This document shows, piece by piece, positions 52,360 to 62,774 of a DNA stretch of 62,774 bases. Source of the DNA: Branchiostoma floridae (lineage: Eukaryota; Chordata; Leptocardii; Amphioxiformes; Branchiostomatidae); NCBI RefSeq assembly GCF_000003815.2, contig NC_049991.1:18630037-18692810 (forward strand), given 5' to 3'. Positions within the stretch are counted from its first letter, which is position 1; the number at the start of each line of letters is the position of its first letter. The notes under the pieces are model-generated. The model did not search any database, was not told the DNA's origin, and worked only from the letters and a program-made list of their open reading frames with translations. Both the position numbers and the translations under genes were made by a program.

Positions 52360-53400
52360 GACGATCGGCTTCTGTTAGGTTCAATCGGACAGAAGCTGAT
52401 CAAGACTTTGTGTTCTTTGCGAAACTTTTTTCTGTATAAATTGTCGGCACCGCCACACTCCAGAAGTAAACAGTCTACAGGAAGACAAACCGAGCGCCTC
52501 CCCCGCCGTCGTGGGGTGGGGGTGGAGTGGATGTAACTGCACATTTTTGGATGAATTCCAACAGAAGAACGACGATCGACTTCTGTTAGCTTCAATCGGA
52601 CGGAAGCTGATCAAGACTTTGTGTTCTTTGCGAAACTTTTTTTCTGTTTAAATTGTCGGTACAGCCACACTCCAGAAGTAAACAGTCTACAGGAAGACAA
52701 ACCGAGCGCCTCCCCCGCCGTCGGGGGGTGGGGGTGGAGTGGATGTACGTGCACATTTTTGGATGAATTCCAACAGAAGGACGACGATCGGCTTCTGTTA
52801 GGTTCAATCGGACAGAAGCTGATCAAGACTTTGTGTTCTTTTCGAAACTTTTTTCTGTCTAAATTGTCGGTACAGCCACACTCTAGAAGTAAAAAGTCTA
52901 CAGGAAGACAAACCGAGCGCCTCCCCCGCCGTCGGGGGGTGGGGGTGGAGTGGATGTACGTGCACATTTTTGGATGAATTCCAACAGAAGGACGACGATC
53001 GACCTCTGTTAGGTTCAATCGGACAGAAGCTGATCAAGACTTTGTGTTATTTTCGGAACTTTTTTTTCTGTATAAATTGTCGGTACAGCCACACTCTAGA
53101 AGTAAACAGTCTACAACAAGGCAAACCGAGCGCCTCCCCCGCCGTCGGGGGGTGGGGGTGGAGTGGATGTACGTGCACATTTTTGGATGAATTCCAACTG
53201 AAGGACGACGATCGACTTCTGTTAGGTTCAATCGGACAGAAGCTGATCAAGACTTTGTGTTATTTTCGGAACTTTTTTTCTGTATAAATTGTCGGAACAG
53301 CCACACTCTAGAAGTAAACAGTCTACAGGAAGACAAACCGAGCGCCTCCCCCGCCGTCGGGGAGGGGATGGTTTTGTTGTGCACATTTGCGGATGAATTC
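52360..53400. repeat. 212-bp tandem array, 5 units, upstream of gene B
   Basis: Successive GACGATCG landmarks lie at 52360, 52571, 52783, 52994 and 53207. Each unit contains TTGTCGGTACAGCCACACTC, GACAAACCGAGCGCCTCCCC and GATGAATTCCAACAGAAGG. The last unit runs into the 5' leader of gene B, ending 20-25 bp before the ATG. Frames through the array are not genes. Confidence 0.92.
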
Positions 53401-53422
53401 CAACGGAAGGAAACCCAGGAAA

Positions 53423-53495
53423 ATGTCCGATTTGCGTCTGTTTCGTGTCGTTGTGATCACCTGTTCATGTCTCATCATCGCCGGGCGTGTAGAAG
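53423..53495 (+). CDS. Gene B exon 1: signal peptide
   Basis: ATG 53423 reads MSDLRLFRVVVITCSCLIIA GRVEG, a signal peptide with a positively charged start, hydrophobic core and small residue before the likely cleavage. It leaves in phase 1 at AGAAG|GTTAGA and joins exon 2 as VEG-HGFEV. It is homologous to the minus-strand exon at 47032-47119. Confidence 0.65.
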
Positions 53496-53934
53496 GTTAG
53501 ATAATTTACAAGTACCAGTAATCTTTATTGATTAGTCTGGTAATTTTTGCTTTTTGGTAAACATTACCAGACATACCTGGCGTTTCTTGCTATTTAATAA
53601 ATAAAAGTTTATTGGAAATTCTTGCCCGTGGGCTAATTGCAGGTGACATGAATTCAGACAAGGTAAAAACAATATCAAAGGTGTCTACTCTAGTCTAAAA
53701 CTAGTAAAAGCTAACTCTAGGTCCTGGGCTATTGGGTTCGACTCCTTTTTCGAAGACAGTGGAAGACGAAACACCCCCCCCCCCTTTTCTATTATGTGTC
53801 GGTTTTGTGAAGTTAGAAGGAGAATTGTTTTCTTATTGTCGGTGAATGTTAAGAATAGGGCGTTCAGTCTAAAGGTGGGGTCACACCTGCGTATATATTT
53901 AAGTCCGTATGAGGCGCGCATGGGAGTATTTGCC

Positions 53935-54112
53935 TCCACCAGGCTCCACAGGTCGTTGTAAAAATAATAGAAATTGGACAAACGGTAACATATCGGACGA
54001 GTTAGCTGGGTCGCTAACCATACTTCTCGGTCAGCTAACTCATCTGGCATGTTATGTATCTATATTTGTCCAATTTGTACTATTTTCCCCGCCACCTGTG
54101 GAGGCTGCTAGA
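53935..54112. mobile_element. Palindromic MITE related to 9693-9909
   Basis: GCCTCCACCAGGCTCCACAGG on the left and CCACCTGTGGAGGCTGC on the right are inverted. AGAAATTGGACAAA and TTTGTCCAATTTGTACT also match the 9693 element. The ends have decayed. Confidence 0.6.
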
Positions 54113-54221
54113 GACTAAGAGCTTCATACGCACCTCAAATGGACTTGAATATATACGCTTGTGTGACCACACCTTAACATATGTATAGTGTGTACCTCAA
54201 ATAAATAGGCGTCGTGTGTGG

Positions 54222-54375
54222 CGTAAAGCCGCGTAACTCGTAGAGCTTTCGGCTCGGAATCCATAGATCCCGAGTTCGACACCCGCCATTCCCCGATGTT
54301 GTGCCCTTCGAAAAGGCACTTTACACGACCTTCCTCACTTCACCCAGCTGGTGTAAAATGGGTACCTGACTTTGG
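54222..54375 (+). mobile_element. tRNA-derived SINE
   Basis: A-box-like region TGGCGTAAAGCCGCG and B-box CCGAGTTCGACACCC are followed by the body TGTGCCCTTCGAAAAGGCAC and GTAAAATGGGTACCTGACTT. Same family as 37378-37562. Pol III head and LINE-type tail are inferred. Confidence 0.7.
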
Positions 54376-55814
54376 TTGGGGGGTAAAAGGAAATAGTACC
54401 TTTACCTTCTGTCTGTACTGTGTATTTGGCACTGTTAATATAAGTTACTAACTTGAGTGCAGTGCCACATTGTCCTTGTCTGTCCAAAAACAAATAGAAA
54501 AAGAATAAAGAAATCGGATGTTGGCTTATGCTTGGTCCTGCCGATGCAAAATAAGACATACTTTGGATGTGAGCTAGAGGTATCCGTATGTGCCATCCTG
54601 ATGATATGCCTGTTACCATACAACATAGCAAGCGCACCAGAATTTTGGTTTTGAACTAAGAGACAAAATATGTTACTTAATATTTTAACTACTTTTATAT
54701 TGTATGGCGTTAGAATTTTTTTCCGAAATTGAGAAAAAAGGTTCATTCAAAATAGCTCACACCTTGAAAATATCCCTCTAAGAATGTGAGGGTGTGACCA
54801 AATTAGATGTTGCGTGAGTATAGTCGAGGTGCTCCTCCCAGGAAAATTAGCAGGAACCACTTAAAGTAATCCTTTTCATTGTAACCTGTGGCCGCCATCA
54901 TCAATATTGCAACCTTGATATCCCTGAATTCTAAGGCGTGGGATTAAACATGCTGATTAGGGTATAGAAGAGTTTGCTCTATCACGGATATAGTGTCCTT
55001 GGCTGTATAAAAAACTGACGGTTAAAGATGATGGCGGCGTTAGGCCGTAAGCATTGACATCAATCTATGCTGCAGTGTAATACCCACCCAAAACGCCTGA
55101 AACACGTGAAAACAGACCTCTACTTGGAGATTGAACTGACTCTCTGTTATTATCAATAGACTTTTCCAGTCGATCCTGTACCAGAGAATTTCTTCAATCT
55201 TTATTCAATCTTCAATCATTATTCAGAGATTGAAATATTTGTCATAGAGTGGTTAAGAGGGTAAAGATTGCGTAATAAAATTATCTATTCGTTATTCTGA
55301 ATGTTCCTGCCGATCTTTTGGCGCTACACGCATGGGCAGGATGTTGTCCTGTAAACTTTTAACCCTAACTGTAGTCCTGGAAAATGGTGCGAAAGATTTC
55401 AGTGATTATTCCTGTGGTAGGCCTACAAGACGGGGATAGGGGACCTTTGTAAAGCTGGGACAATATCTGTGGTTTACAGGCCTTTGCGTGATGCGAAATG
55501 TAGGACGACACTGCAGTTCTAGAATGAATCCCATGGCAGTGTACAATGTATTTCATTTCATGTAATACTGGTAATAATAATGATATATACTGGTCATAGT
55601 TGCAAATGTAAAAATCTCATTTGTCAAAAACTGTCACTGGTACACCAAATCAGTGTGTCCTCATTAATGTTCTTGTACACCCCATTTCATCGAGCGTTGT
55701 CCGCTGCCTGTTTCCGCAACCTTTTCAGCATGTAGGGTTCCATCTTGACGTTCTGACTGAAGAAGATATAAGATGTTTTATATATACGGTTTCAAACGTT
55801 ATATTTTCCCCCAG

Positions 55815-56031
55815 GACACGGCTTTGAGGTCCTCCGTACTGCAAACCAGCAGTATAAAGGAGTCGACTTCTTTGTCATCGAGGCAAAGCTGCCGGCTGAC
55901 GGCCTGTCTGCCACTGAGAACTGGTGCAGGGACTACCAGAGCCTCTGTATGGACTACGGACTGAGTCCGACGGGCTGTGGAGAGAGGAGCGCAGTGGAGG
56001 GCGGGGTCATGAGCAACGCTGGCAAAATCCG
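55815..56031 (+). CDS. Gene B exon 2: cysteine-containing ectodomain, part 1
   Basis: Acceptor TTTTCCCCCAG, donor AATCCG|GTACGT; enters phase 1 and leaves phase 2. It reads HGFEVLRTANQQYKGVDFFV, then LSATENWCRDYQSLCMDYGL SPTGCGERSAVEGGVMSNAG. The Cys spacing (C-x7-C-x10-C) continues in exon 3. I recall similar WCRDY..LC..YGL.PTGCG text in uncharacterised lancelet secreted proteins but cannot name a domain. Confidence 0.75.
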
Positions 56032-56054
56032 GTACGTGCTGCGGCATGTAGAAC

Positions 56055-56290
56055 AGCTAGGGGAGGGTACCGGTACAGAAAATTCAGGTCCAGGTACGGT
56101 CCAGAGGATCAGATCTAGGTCCGGAACCTGGACCTAATTATCTGTGAAAACGTATGGATGGGCGATATTCAAAACAATGGTGCATTTTTCCACAAGGGAT
56201 TATGTTTGTTGGAGTATACGACGTCCATTTGCGTTCTAAAATCCTGTCTTCATGTAAACAACACTAACTGCATGTAATCAAACATGTTTC
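56055..56290. mobile_element. Partial GGTACCGGTAC-type MITE in intron 2
   Basis: AGGGGAGGGTACCGGTACAG and the following 200 bp match the left half of 11141-11570. The right terminus is absent, and the copy fills almost the whole intron. Confidence 0.6.
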
Positions 56291-56293
56291 CAG

Positions 56294-56556
56294 GTGCGTC
56301 TCCGAGTACAACTCGGACCCCTACATCAACAACGTGCTCAGCTGCCCCGCGCGCGTGAATGTAGCTGAGGTGGCGAACCTGGCCTTCTCAACCGGGGCCA
56401 CGGAAGGGAGAAGTTTTGGCTTTAACAAGTGTTCCGTCCAAAACTGTCAACGTGGGATATACAAGAGTCGTTTTAGTCTGGACAGCACGGTGGAAGCATT
56501 TTCCTCCGATGGGACCGGAGACAGGATCGTGTACACCGTGTGCAAAGGCTTCGGAG
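56294..56556 (+). CDS. Gene B exon 3: cysteine-containing ectodomain, part 2
   Basis: Acceptor GTTTCCAG, donor TTCGGAG|GTAAGT; enters phase 2, leaves phase 1. It reads CVSEYNSDPYINNVLSCPAR VNVAEVANLAFSTGATEGRS, then GFNKCSVQNC, ending DRIVYTVCKGFG. Together with exon 2 it gives a domain of about 160 residues with nine cysteines and no transmembrane segment. Secreted or cell-surface role inferred from the signal peptide; family not recognised. Confidence 0.75.
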
Positions 56557-57354
56557 GTAAGTATATCCTCCTGTTTACTAGCACTCTGCATTATAGTAGG
56601 GTATAATAGAAAAAGAAAGAAGAAAAGAGAAAAATGCGAGAAAGATGCTATCGATTTCATAACAAGTTTTTTTTTCTGAACAACAAATTGAGATGTTTCA
56701 GTCTTGAGAAGATCCCTCCAATTTCCTTTGTGCCGAATTTCATCGTATTCAAATAAAAATGACCCTTTTATAAAACGAATGACATTACTTTTGCCTCCCA
56801 TTGGACAAGCCTGTTATAACACAGCACGAAAACAACTTTTTAAGCAAAGTTTTAGAGATACGTATAAAGCCCTTAAAGGCGGAGAAATATTTCAGCAGAT
56901 TTTAAGATCTATCAAAGGCATCGGAAACATACATTTGGTATTTACAGAAGATTTCAGCGTTTGTAAATCTAACTTAATCTGTTGTGTTTCTTTACGTGAA
57001 TTTTACATGTATTTTAGTATGCCGAAAAGTCAACTTAAATGTCTCAAAAATATTTTCTGTCAAAACGGACAAATACCGTTTCTCTAGATCTGTCACGAAA
57101 TACATGTTAACCGGCTAAGTCAAATGTAATAAGCCTTTGTCTGGTGTTAGATAAAACATTGCGTCATCTGTTTATAACAGTGGCAAGATTTACAGTCAAA
57201 ACTGAAAATTATTGCGCTTTCTGATCTGGTACAAAATGTTATGTTTATACCTCAGCAAATACAAATACAATACAATACAAAGTCAAATACAATAATCTTC
57301 TGTGTTTTTTAGCTATTCCGAAAACATTTGACGTATTCAAACTTTCTGTGCGCA

Positions 57355-58292
57355 AGGTTTAATTCGAACAGGGGAGAACCTCTCACGGTTAGCTTATATG
57401 CGCTATTTTACGTTATATAAAATGTTGCGTATACCATGGTCAATATTGACCGAAGGATGCCATATATATAATTTATTACGAACCGTCATTTACGCAAAGA
57501 AGGGAAGACCTCCCCCGTTAATATATTTGCCAAGACGTATATGAAATGTTGCGTATTTCATTTGAACATACGACATGTTTATTCTTTGAATCCGCGCAGT
57601 TTAAGCGAACTAGGGGAGACCTCCCCCGTTTAGCTTATATGTTGCCAAAACGTATATGAAATGTTGCGTATTTGTTTTGAACATACGGCATGTTTAATCT
57701 TTGAATCCGCGCAGTTTAAGCGAACTAGGGGAGACCTCCCCCGTTTAGCTTATATGCTGCCAAAACGTATATGAAATGTTGCGTATTTCTGTAAAACATA
57801 CAACAAGTTTAATCTTTGAATCCTCGCAGTTTAAGCGAACTTCGGGAGACCACCCCCGTTTAGCTTAAATGTTGTCAAGACGTATATGAAATGTTGTGTA
57901 TTTCTAAAACATACAACAAGTTTACTCTTTGAATCCGCGCAGTTTAAGCGAACTAGAGGAGACCTCCCCCGTTTAGATTATATATTGTCAAGACGTATAT
58001 GAAATGTTGCGTATTTCTGTAAAACATACAACAAGTTTAATCTTTGAATCCGCGCAGTTTAAGCGAACTAGGGGAGACCGCCCCCGTTTAGCTTAAATGT
58101 TGTCAAGACGTATAGGAAATGTTGCGTATTTCTGTTGAACATACGACATGTTTAATCTTTGAATCCGCGCAGTTTAAGCGAACTAGGGGAGACCTCCCCC
58201 GTTTAGCTCATATGTTTGCGGACTCTCTTCGATGTTGCGTATTTCTGTTGAACGTACATGTTTAATCTTTGAATCCGCGCACTTTTTAGCGA
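57355..58292. repeat. Tandem array, about 115-bp unit, at least 8 copies
   Basis: The landmark GCAGTTTAAGCGAACTAGGG recurs about every 115 bp (57595, 57710, 57826, 57939, 58055, 58170 and diverged copies outside). Each unit ends near CGTATATGAAATGTTGCGTATTTC. It runs into the N gap. Confidence 0.9.
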
Positions 58293-58392
58293 NNNNNNNN
58301 NNNNNNNNNNNNNNNNNNNNNNNNNNNNNNNNNNNNNNNNNNNNNNNNNNNNNNNNNNNNNNNNNNNNNNNNNNNNNNNNNNNNNNNNNNNN
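58293..58392. other. Assembly gap (100 N) between two arrays
   Basis: Exactly 100 N at the boundary between two unrelated tandem arrays; the real length is unknown and probably larger. Confidence 0.98.
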
Positions 58393-59110
58393 CGTATTTA
58401 TGACAACTTTAAGCTGCTAAAAAGAAAAATATAGACACATTAAATCCTCTTAATTCACACGTATATGAGACGTAAATAGGCTTTAGATCAAATAAACGTG
58501 AAGTTTAAACATGTCTTAAGTGCGTTTTAATAGATATTTTTGGCGAATTTAAGCTACTGAAAAGGCACCTAAACACGTTATAATCCTCTTAATGCACACG
58601 TATATGAGACGTAAATAGGCTTTAGATCAAATAAACGTGAAGTTTAAACATGTCTTAAGGGCGTTTTGATAAGTATTTATGGCAAATTTAAGCTGCTGAA
58701 AAGGCACCTAAACACACGTTATAATCCACTTAATGCACACGTATATTAGACGTAAATAGGCTTTAGATCAAATATACGTGAATTTTAAACATGTCTTAAG
58801 GGCATTTTAATAGATATTTATGGCAACTTTAAACTGCTGAAAAGGCACCTAAACACACGTTATAATCCTCTAAATGCACACGTATATGAGACGTAAAGAG
58901 GCTTAAGATCAAATAAACGTGAAGTTTAAACATGTCTTAAGGGCGTTTTAATAAGTATTTATGGCAACTTTAAGCTGCTGAAAAGGCACTAAAACACACG
59001 TTATAATCCACTTAATGCAATTGTATATGAGACGTAAAGAGGCTTTAGATCAAATAAACGTGAACTTTAAACAAGTTTTAAGGGGGTTTTAAAAATCATT
59101 TACGACATCT
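58393..59110. repeat. Tandem array, about 140-bp unit, 5 copies
   Basis: The landmark AAATAAACGTGAAGTTTAAA recurs about every 140 bp (58490, 58629, 58773, 58913, 59053). Unit text also includes AAGCTGCTGAAAAGGCACCT and CACGTATATGAGACGTAAAT. Different from the array on the other side of the gap. Confidence 0.9.
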
Positions 59111-59634
59111 TTAAGCTGCTGAAAGACAACGGGAAAACCGGAAAATAAGGACTAACACGGACCTACAGAAAGACAACTTAAAGGCAATATTTACGTACTC
59201 GTATAAGTGGTCTATAGAGCCGTAAAGGAGGAAAATACGTCAACATTACGCATGGTTTCAGCATCCTTAAATACCGTTTTTCGTGCCGTGTAAAAGCAAG
59301 GGCATTAATTTTTGACTCAACTCGTATTTTTGAATTGTAACGTTCTTGGAATATTTGCAGAGAAGACACATCTTGCAATCATGTAGTTTCAAAACTAAAA
59401 ATAACTAAAAACGAAAACTAACAATATGCGCATGTAAAAGTTAGTCTCACAAATGATGTCTCTTTCAGCACCAAGGAAAGATATCATCTCTAAATATAAT
59501 TATTCAAACCAACGAAAATACAGCGCTTGTAAAGAAGTGAAAGCCAGTGCTACAGACGATGCCTCTTTCAGCAGCAAGGAAAGATACTATCTTCTTTGTA
59601 GTCTCTGGTAGCCATACACAGATTTATTCAAAGG

Positions 59635-59985
59635 CAACCCAAGCAATATTAGATCGTTGAAAGTGAAAATAATCTGGATAAGGCAATCGGTACAATATTG
59701 ACATCTAATGCACTATTTTAGCACATTTACATCATTATTTCATAAATTGAGCCGTTGAAAACGGTGCAGAAACAAGCTGCACAAGGATTCCTGATCAAGG
59801 CCTAATTTTGGGGGGTTCCAATGATATATCCGCGTGCAACTTGTCTCTGGGCCGTTTTTAAACGCTCAAATGATGAAATAATGATGTAAATTTTGGAATA
59901 CAGTGCAGTAGATGTCAATATCATACAGATTGCCTTATCCAGAATATTTCCATTTTGAACGCTGTAATATTGCTTAGGTTGCCTT
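59635..59985. mobile_element. TTAA-family hairpin MITE
   Basis: Left AGGCAACCCAAGCAATATTA and right TAATATTGCTTAGGTTGCCT are inverted; inner GGATAAGGCAATCGGTACAA and CAGATTGCCTTATCC extend the hairpin. Flanks are TCAA and TTAA. Internal text (CACTATTTTAGCACATTTAC) is related to the TTAA element at 11076-12065. Confidence 0.7.
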
Positions 59986-59991
59986 TAACTA

Positions 59992-60232
59992 AAGGTGGTA
60001 TCTGTACCTGGGGCACCGGTGCGGCACTGCAGGGGTCGAAAGATTACTAAACGAACTTCAGAGATAAAGAACGAATTTTCTTACATTTTGTTGTCTTCTA
60101 TCTACTTTTACCGTTTACGTATTACGCAATATCCAAAATTATAGAATATCGGCGAAAATAACAAAACAGTGCCACCGTGAACGAACCCCGCAGTGCCGCA
60201 CTGGTGTCCCAAGTGCAGTGATATACCACCTT
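59992..60232. mobile_element. MITE with AAGGTGGTAT ends
   Basis: Left AAGGTGGTATCTGTACCTGG and right CAGTGATATACCACCTT are inverted. Inner GTGCGGCACTGCAGGGGTCG and GAACCCCGCAGTGCCGCAC also pair. It lies 60 bp before the EGF exon. Confidence 0.65.
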
Positions 60233-60291
60233 AAGTCGTAGGTCTGGAGTTGATAACTTTTTTCTAATTTGCGTTTCTTTATCTGAAACAG

Positions 60292-60396
60292 ATAATTTTG
60301 GATGTGTCCAGATTAAGAACGAACTCCCCGGAAATTACGGAACTTGCTCATGCCGTCTGGGCTTTATGCTAATGGAAGATGGTCTCAGCTGTGAAA
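60292..60396 (+). CDS. Gene B exon 4: EGF-like half module (phase 1-1)
   Basis: 35 codons; acceptor TCTGAAACAG, donor GTGAAA|GTAGGA. It reads DNFGCVQIKNELPGNYGTCS CRLGFMLMEDGLSCE. The C..LPGNYGTCSCRLGFML..D...C pattern is the second part of an EGF domain; the first cysteines (usually DEC...NG.C) are absent, so it has four cysteines. It resembles the cbEGF exon of gene A (FPGGYRCFCRLGFVLMGD). The gene probably continues to the right. Confidence 0.65.
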
Positions 60397-60399
60397 GTA

Positions 60400-61280
60400 G
60401 GAAACAGTTTTATTTCTATTTTTCTTGAATAGTTGCGAGCACAATGTATCAAGAACGTTTCAAACGATAGCGATGCTATTTGTTACGTGGGTAGGTGTTG
60501 TTGTTTAAGTTGATGGTTATCAATTTACAGACAAAGGTGGAGAAGGGGTGGGCATACTGAGGAAACTGGAAACATGGTAAAAGATAGGAAAAGTTGATGA
60601 AAGTGTCAGTGTAATAAAATGAAATGGACCTAAACTGATAATTGAAATAATGCGCAGATCAGTAAGTTTACATCAGACACGACGAAAGCTAGGAATTGCT
60701 TTCATAATTTTATGTACCACCGCCTTAGAAGGTAGCTTTTTCAAAATAGAATTTTTCTTCTGAGTTATTTCCCAGAAAATGTCAGTCTAAGGCCTTGAAG
60801 GCAAAAGTAATTTTGCTCTTGCGTGTGTGATATGGTTTTCATTAGTATCAATCATCGTATGGTATTATTATGAAGATTATATGGTCTTAAGATTAATCTT
60901 CATGGATTATAGCATACAATTTTTGTCATTAATATTTCAAATTTCATTACTTAGTGGTACAGCCACAGGCGTAGCTATTGTCATGTCATATTAAAGTTCT
61001 TCATAATGAGGTAACAGAAATATTTAAAAATGGCGGGTAGCAAACTGTAAAATGTCATCAACGAACATTGCTAGCCCTGGTCAAACAACAAGGCATTAAA
61101 AACGCGGGTAACGAAAAAAGCTGTGATACAAAAGCTATTAGTAAAACATCTACAATATCGTTGCTAGCGCTGGCCACTCTGTTCAGTGCATGTTATATTG
61201 GGTCGCCCCTATGCAGTGGGACGCCTCTGCAATACGAGATGGTCATTCCAAGTGACCATCTTGCATGCGCAAGGTTGTTT
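60400..61280. other. Downstream intron, no exon seen
   Basis: No supported exon or repeat end recognised on either strand. Confidence 0.5.
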
Positions 61281-61283
61281 TGT

Positions 61284-61616
61284 AAAAGCTAGGGGCACAA
61301 CCCGCTGTACGTGCAATTTGTCCGTACGTTTTTTTCGGGAGGCCACGTCCGTGACGTATTTCTGAAAACGTCCAGGCTGTACAGGGCAGGCGCGTCGCCC
61401 GTACTGGCACGTACGGGGCGAATCCACAGCCCGATGGCAGACAAAGTTTTGCCTGCACGTAAAGTTCTGCGGCGTGTCTGCGTGCTCCAAAATCCGTCAG
61501 ATTCCCTACGAGTTCATACGGAGGCGGTACTCACCACTTACGGATCCCCAAAGATTGCCCACGTTTTGGCACGTAGACATCACGTAGTTGCACGTACGGC
61601 GGGTTGTGCCCTTGGC
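61284..61616. mobile_element. Inverted-repeat element rich in CGTAC
   Basis: Left TAGGGGCACAACCCGCTGTA and right GGCGGGTTGTGCCCTTGGCT are inverted, extending to GTACGTGCAA. Many CACGTA/TACGTG words occur inside. The open frames are byproducts of this GC-rich element. No target duplication identified. Confidence 0.6.
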
Positions 61617-61639
61617 TTTACGACCACTCGGTCGGTTCT

Positions 61640-62410
61640 TTCCAATGCAAAGTAGCCAATTAACGCTTACCTTGCGGCAACTCGCCCAAAATAACGGTGA
61701 TGGTGGCACGCGAGGGGCAGGGAAGAATGACTCACACCCATAGTCCGTAGATTAAATGTTCGTAGGGATCTCTGTAATTGTAGCATTTATCTTTAGAGAA
61801 CACCCCTTCAAATGTTGCTAAGGCCACAGCAAGTAAATTTTATGGATGGCATCAGCGCGCTCATTAATTTTCGCCTGATTTAAAAAAAAAAGATATTTTT
61901 TCTTCTTCAGGGATGTTCAGATAAACCAAAATGGGTAAAGAGTGTTTTACTGTTGTAACCTAATAATTGTATGTACCATCGACACTAGAGAGGTAGCCAT
62001 GACTGTGGTTGCAGATTCTGAAGTGAAACTTACTGAATAGCTGTTAATAGAGTGGCACCAATATGGAAGTCATGAGTGTAGTTGCCAACAGGATTAGTGA
62101 TACCAATCTACCACACTAGTGTCACTTTTGCTACACATGTTCACTTCTTGAATACATGAATGAATGCCTTGTTGGCTTTGATACCATATTTTGCCACTTT
62201 AAGTCTTATTACATCTTTTATGGTGCCTGTTTTGAAAATTTGCCATCTTGTAATTTTTTGTACCCATCTTGTTTCGTCCCATCTCATTATTTTTGCAGTC
62301 CACAGAGGATGTCATCCATAAAATTTACTTTCTGTGGCCTTATTTAGAATAGCATTAGACACTGAAAATGTCAACATGACTTGAGTACAGGACGGGTGAA
62401 GGGCGGTCCC
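61640..62410 (-). repeat. Interspersed repeat, copy 3 of 3 (inverted)
   Basis: The reverse complement carries CGCGTGCCACCATCACCGT, AAGCGTTAATTGGCTACTTT and CACCCGTCCTGTACTCAAGT in the same order as 43785-44380. A unique stretch of about 500 bp lies between matching parts. Confidence 0.6.
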
Positions 62411-62428
62411 TGTCGGTTTGACAGTTGA

Positions 62429-62755
62429 GTGTGTGTGTGTGTGTGTGTGTTTGTGTGTGTGTGTGCGTGTGTGTGTGTGTGTATATGTGTGTCTGTGTGT
62501 CTGTGTGTGTGTCTGTGTGTCTGTCTGTGTGTCTTTGTCTCTGTGTGTCTGTGTGTCTGTGTGTGTGTATGTGTGTCTGTGTGTGTGCCTGTGTGTCTGT
62601 GTCTGTCTGTGTGTCTGTGTGTGTCTGTGTGTGTGCCTGTGTGTCTGTGTGTGTGTGTATCTGTGTGTGTCTGTGTGTGTGTCTGTGTGTGTGTGTGTCT
62701 AACCTGTGTGTGTCATGTGTGTGTCTCTTGTGTGTGTGTGTGTGGTGCAGGCTAG
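62429..62755. repeat. (TG)n-rich microsatellite
   Basis: About 330 nt of GT with interspersed CT and AT, keeping long Cys/Val frames open; not coding. Confidence 0.95.
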
Positions 62756-62774
62756 ATGTCTCGCATTTTTTTTT

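Larger units (their letters stand above)
53496..55814. other. Gene B intron 1
   Basis: Holds a poly-C run (53776), a palindromic element at 53935-54112, a tRNA SINE at 54222-54375 and the dispersed repeat at 54855-55015. No exon was recognised. Confidence 0.6.

Noticed and set aside
52310-53400. Frames of up to 135 codons in the 212-bp array
   Set aside because: They recur once per repeat unit and are broken by frame changes between units; promoter-side repeat instead of coding.
57355-59110. CRISPR-like spaced repeats
   Set aside because: Units are contiguous 115- and 140-bp tandem repeats without short unique spacers, in a eukaryotic intron.
62418-62755. Cys/Val-rich frames
   Set aside because: Translation of a TG microsatellite.

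Overview
This window looks like nuclear DNA from a lancelet (amphioxus, Branchiostoma type). The evidence is split genes with GT-AG introns, a mosaic extracellular protein built from Sushi/CCP, SRCR, EGF, fibronectin III and 'FAMeT' modules joined at phase-1 introns, tRNA- and 5S-derived SINEs, and a dense load of short inverted-repeat DNA transposons. Species is inferred, not proven. Two 100-N blocks (34576-34675 and 58293-58392) mark assembly gaps.

Left half (about 1-28 kb, minus strand): one large mosaic gene, gene A, read from high to low coordinates. Its exons are Thr-rich x2, CCP, FAMeT half 1, FAMeT half 2, SRCR, CCP, CCP, FAMeT half 1, FAMeT half 2, CCP, Ca-binding EGF, EGF, FN3, Thr-rich x2, a short Thr/Pro exon, then helical stalk exons running off the left edge. 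Module exons begin and end in phase 1; the frame changes to phase 0 at the stalk. The CCP-FAMeT-FAMeT cassette is present twice as a segmental duplication (about 9.5-13.7 kb and 23.8-26.9 kb), and several transposon insertions occur in only one copy. The SRCR exon sits inside an inverted-repeat unit flanked by an 8-bp direct repeat.

Middle (28-47 kb): mostly repeats. They include a 1.6-kb tandem duplication, other tandem units and a 6.2-kb ISL2EU-like DNA transposon (36494-42737). That element has a plus-strand THAP/HTH transposase gene and a convergent minus-strand SWIM/YqaJ nuclease gene. An internal deletion has removed the C-terminal catalytic parts of both. It sits inside an older TTAA-type element that also received a LINE 3' fragment and other short elements.

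Right part (47-62.8 kb): two homologous signal-peptide exons face away from each other, minus at 47119-47032 and plus at 53423-53495. Their upstream regions are inverted copies sharing an RFX-type X-box. The same ancestral upstream segment has expanded as an 18-copy 30-bp array beside the minus exon and as a five-copy 212-bp array beside the plus exon. The plus gene, gene B, continues with two cysteine-containing ectodomain exons and an EGF-like exon, separated by satellite-like arrays around the second gap. The minus signal exon may be exon 1 of gene A, but 19 kb of repeats separate it from the next exon, so that link is inference.
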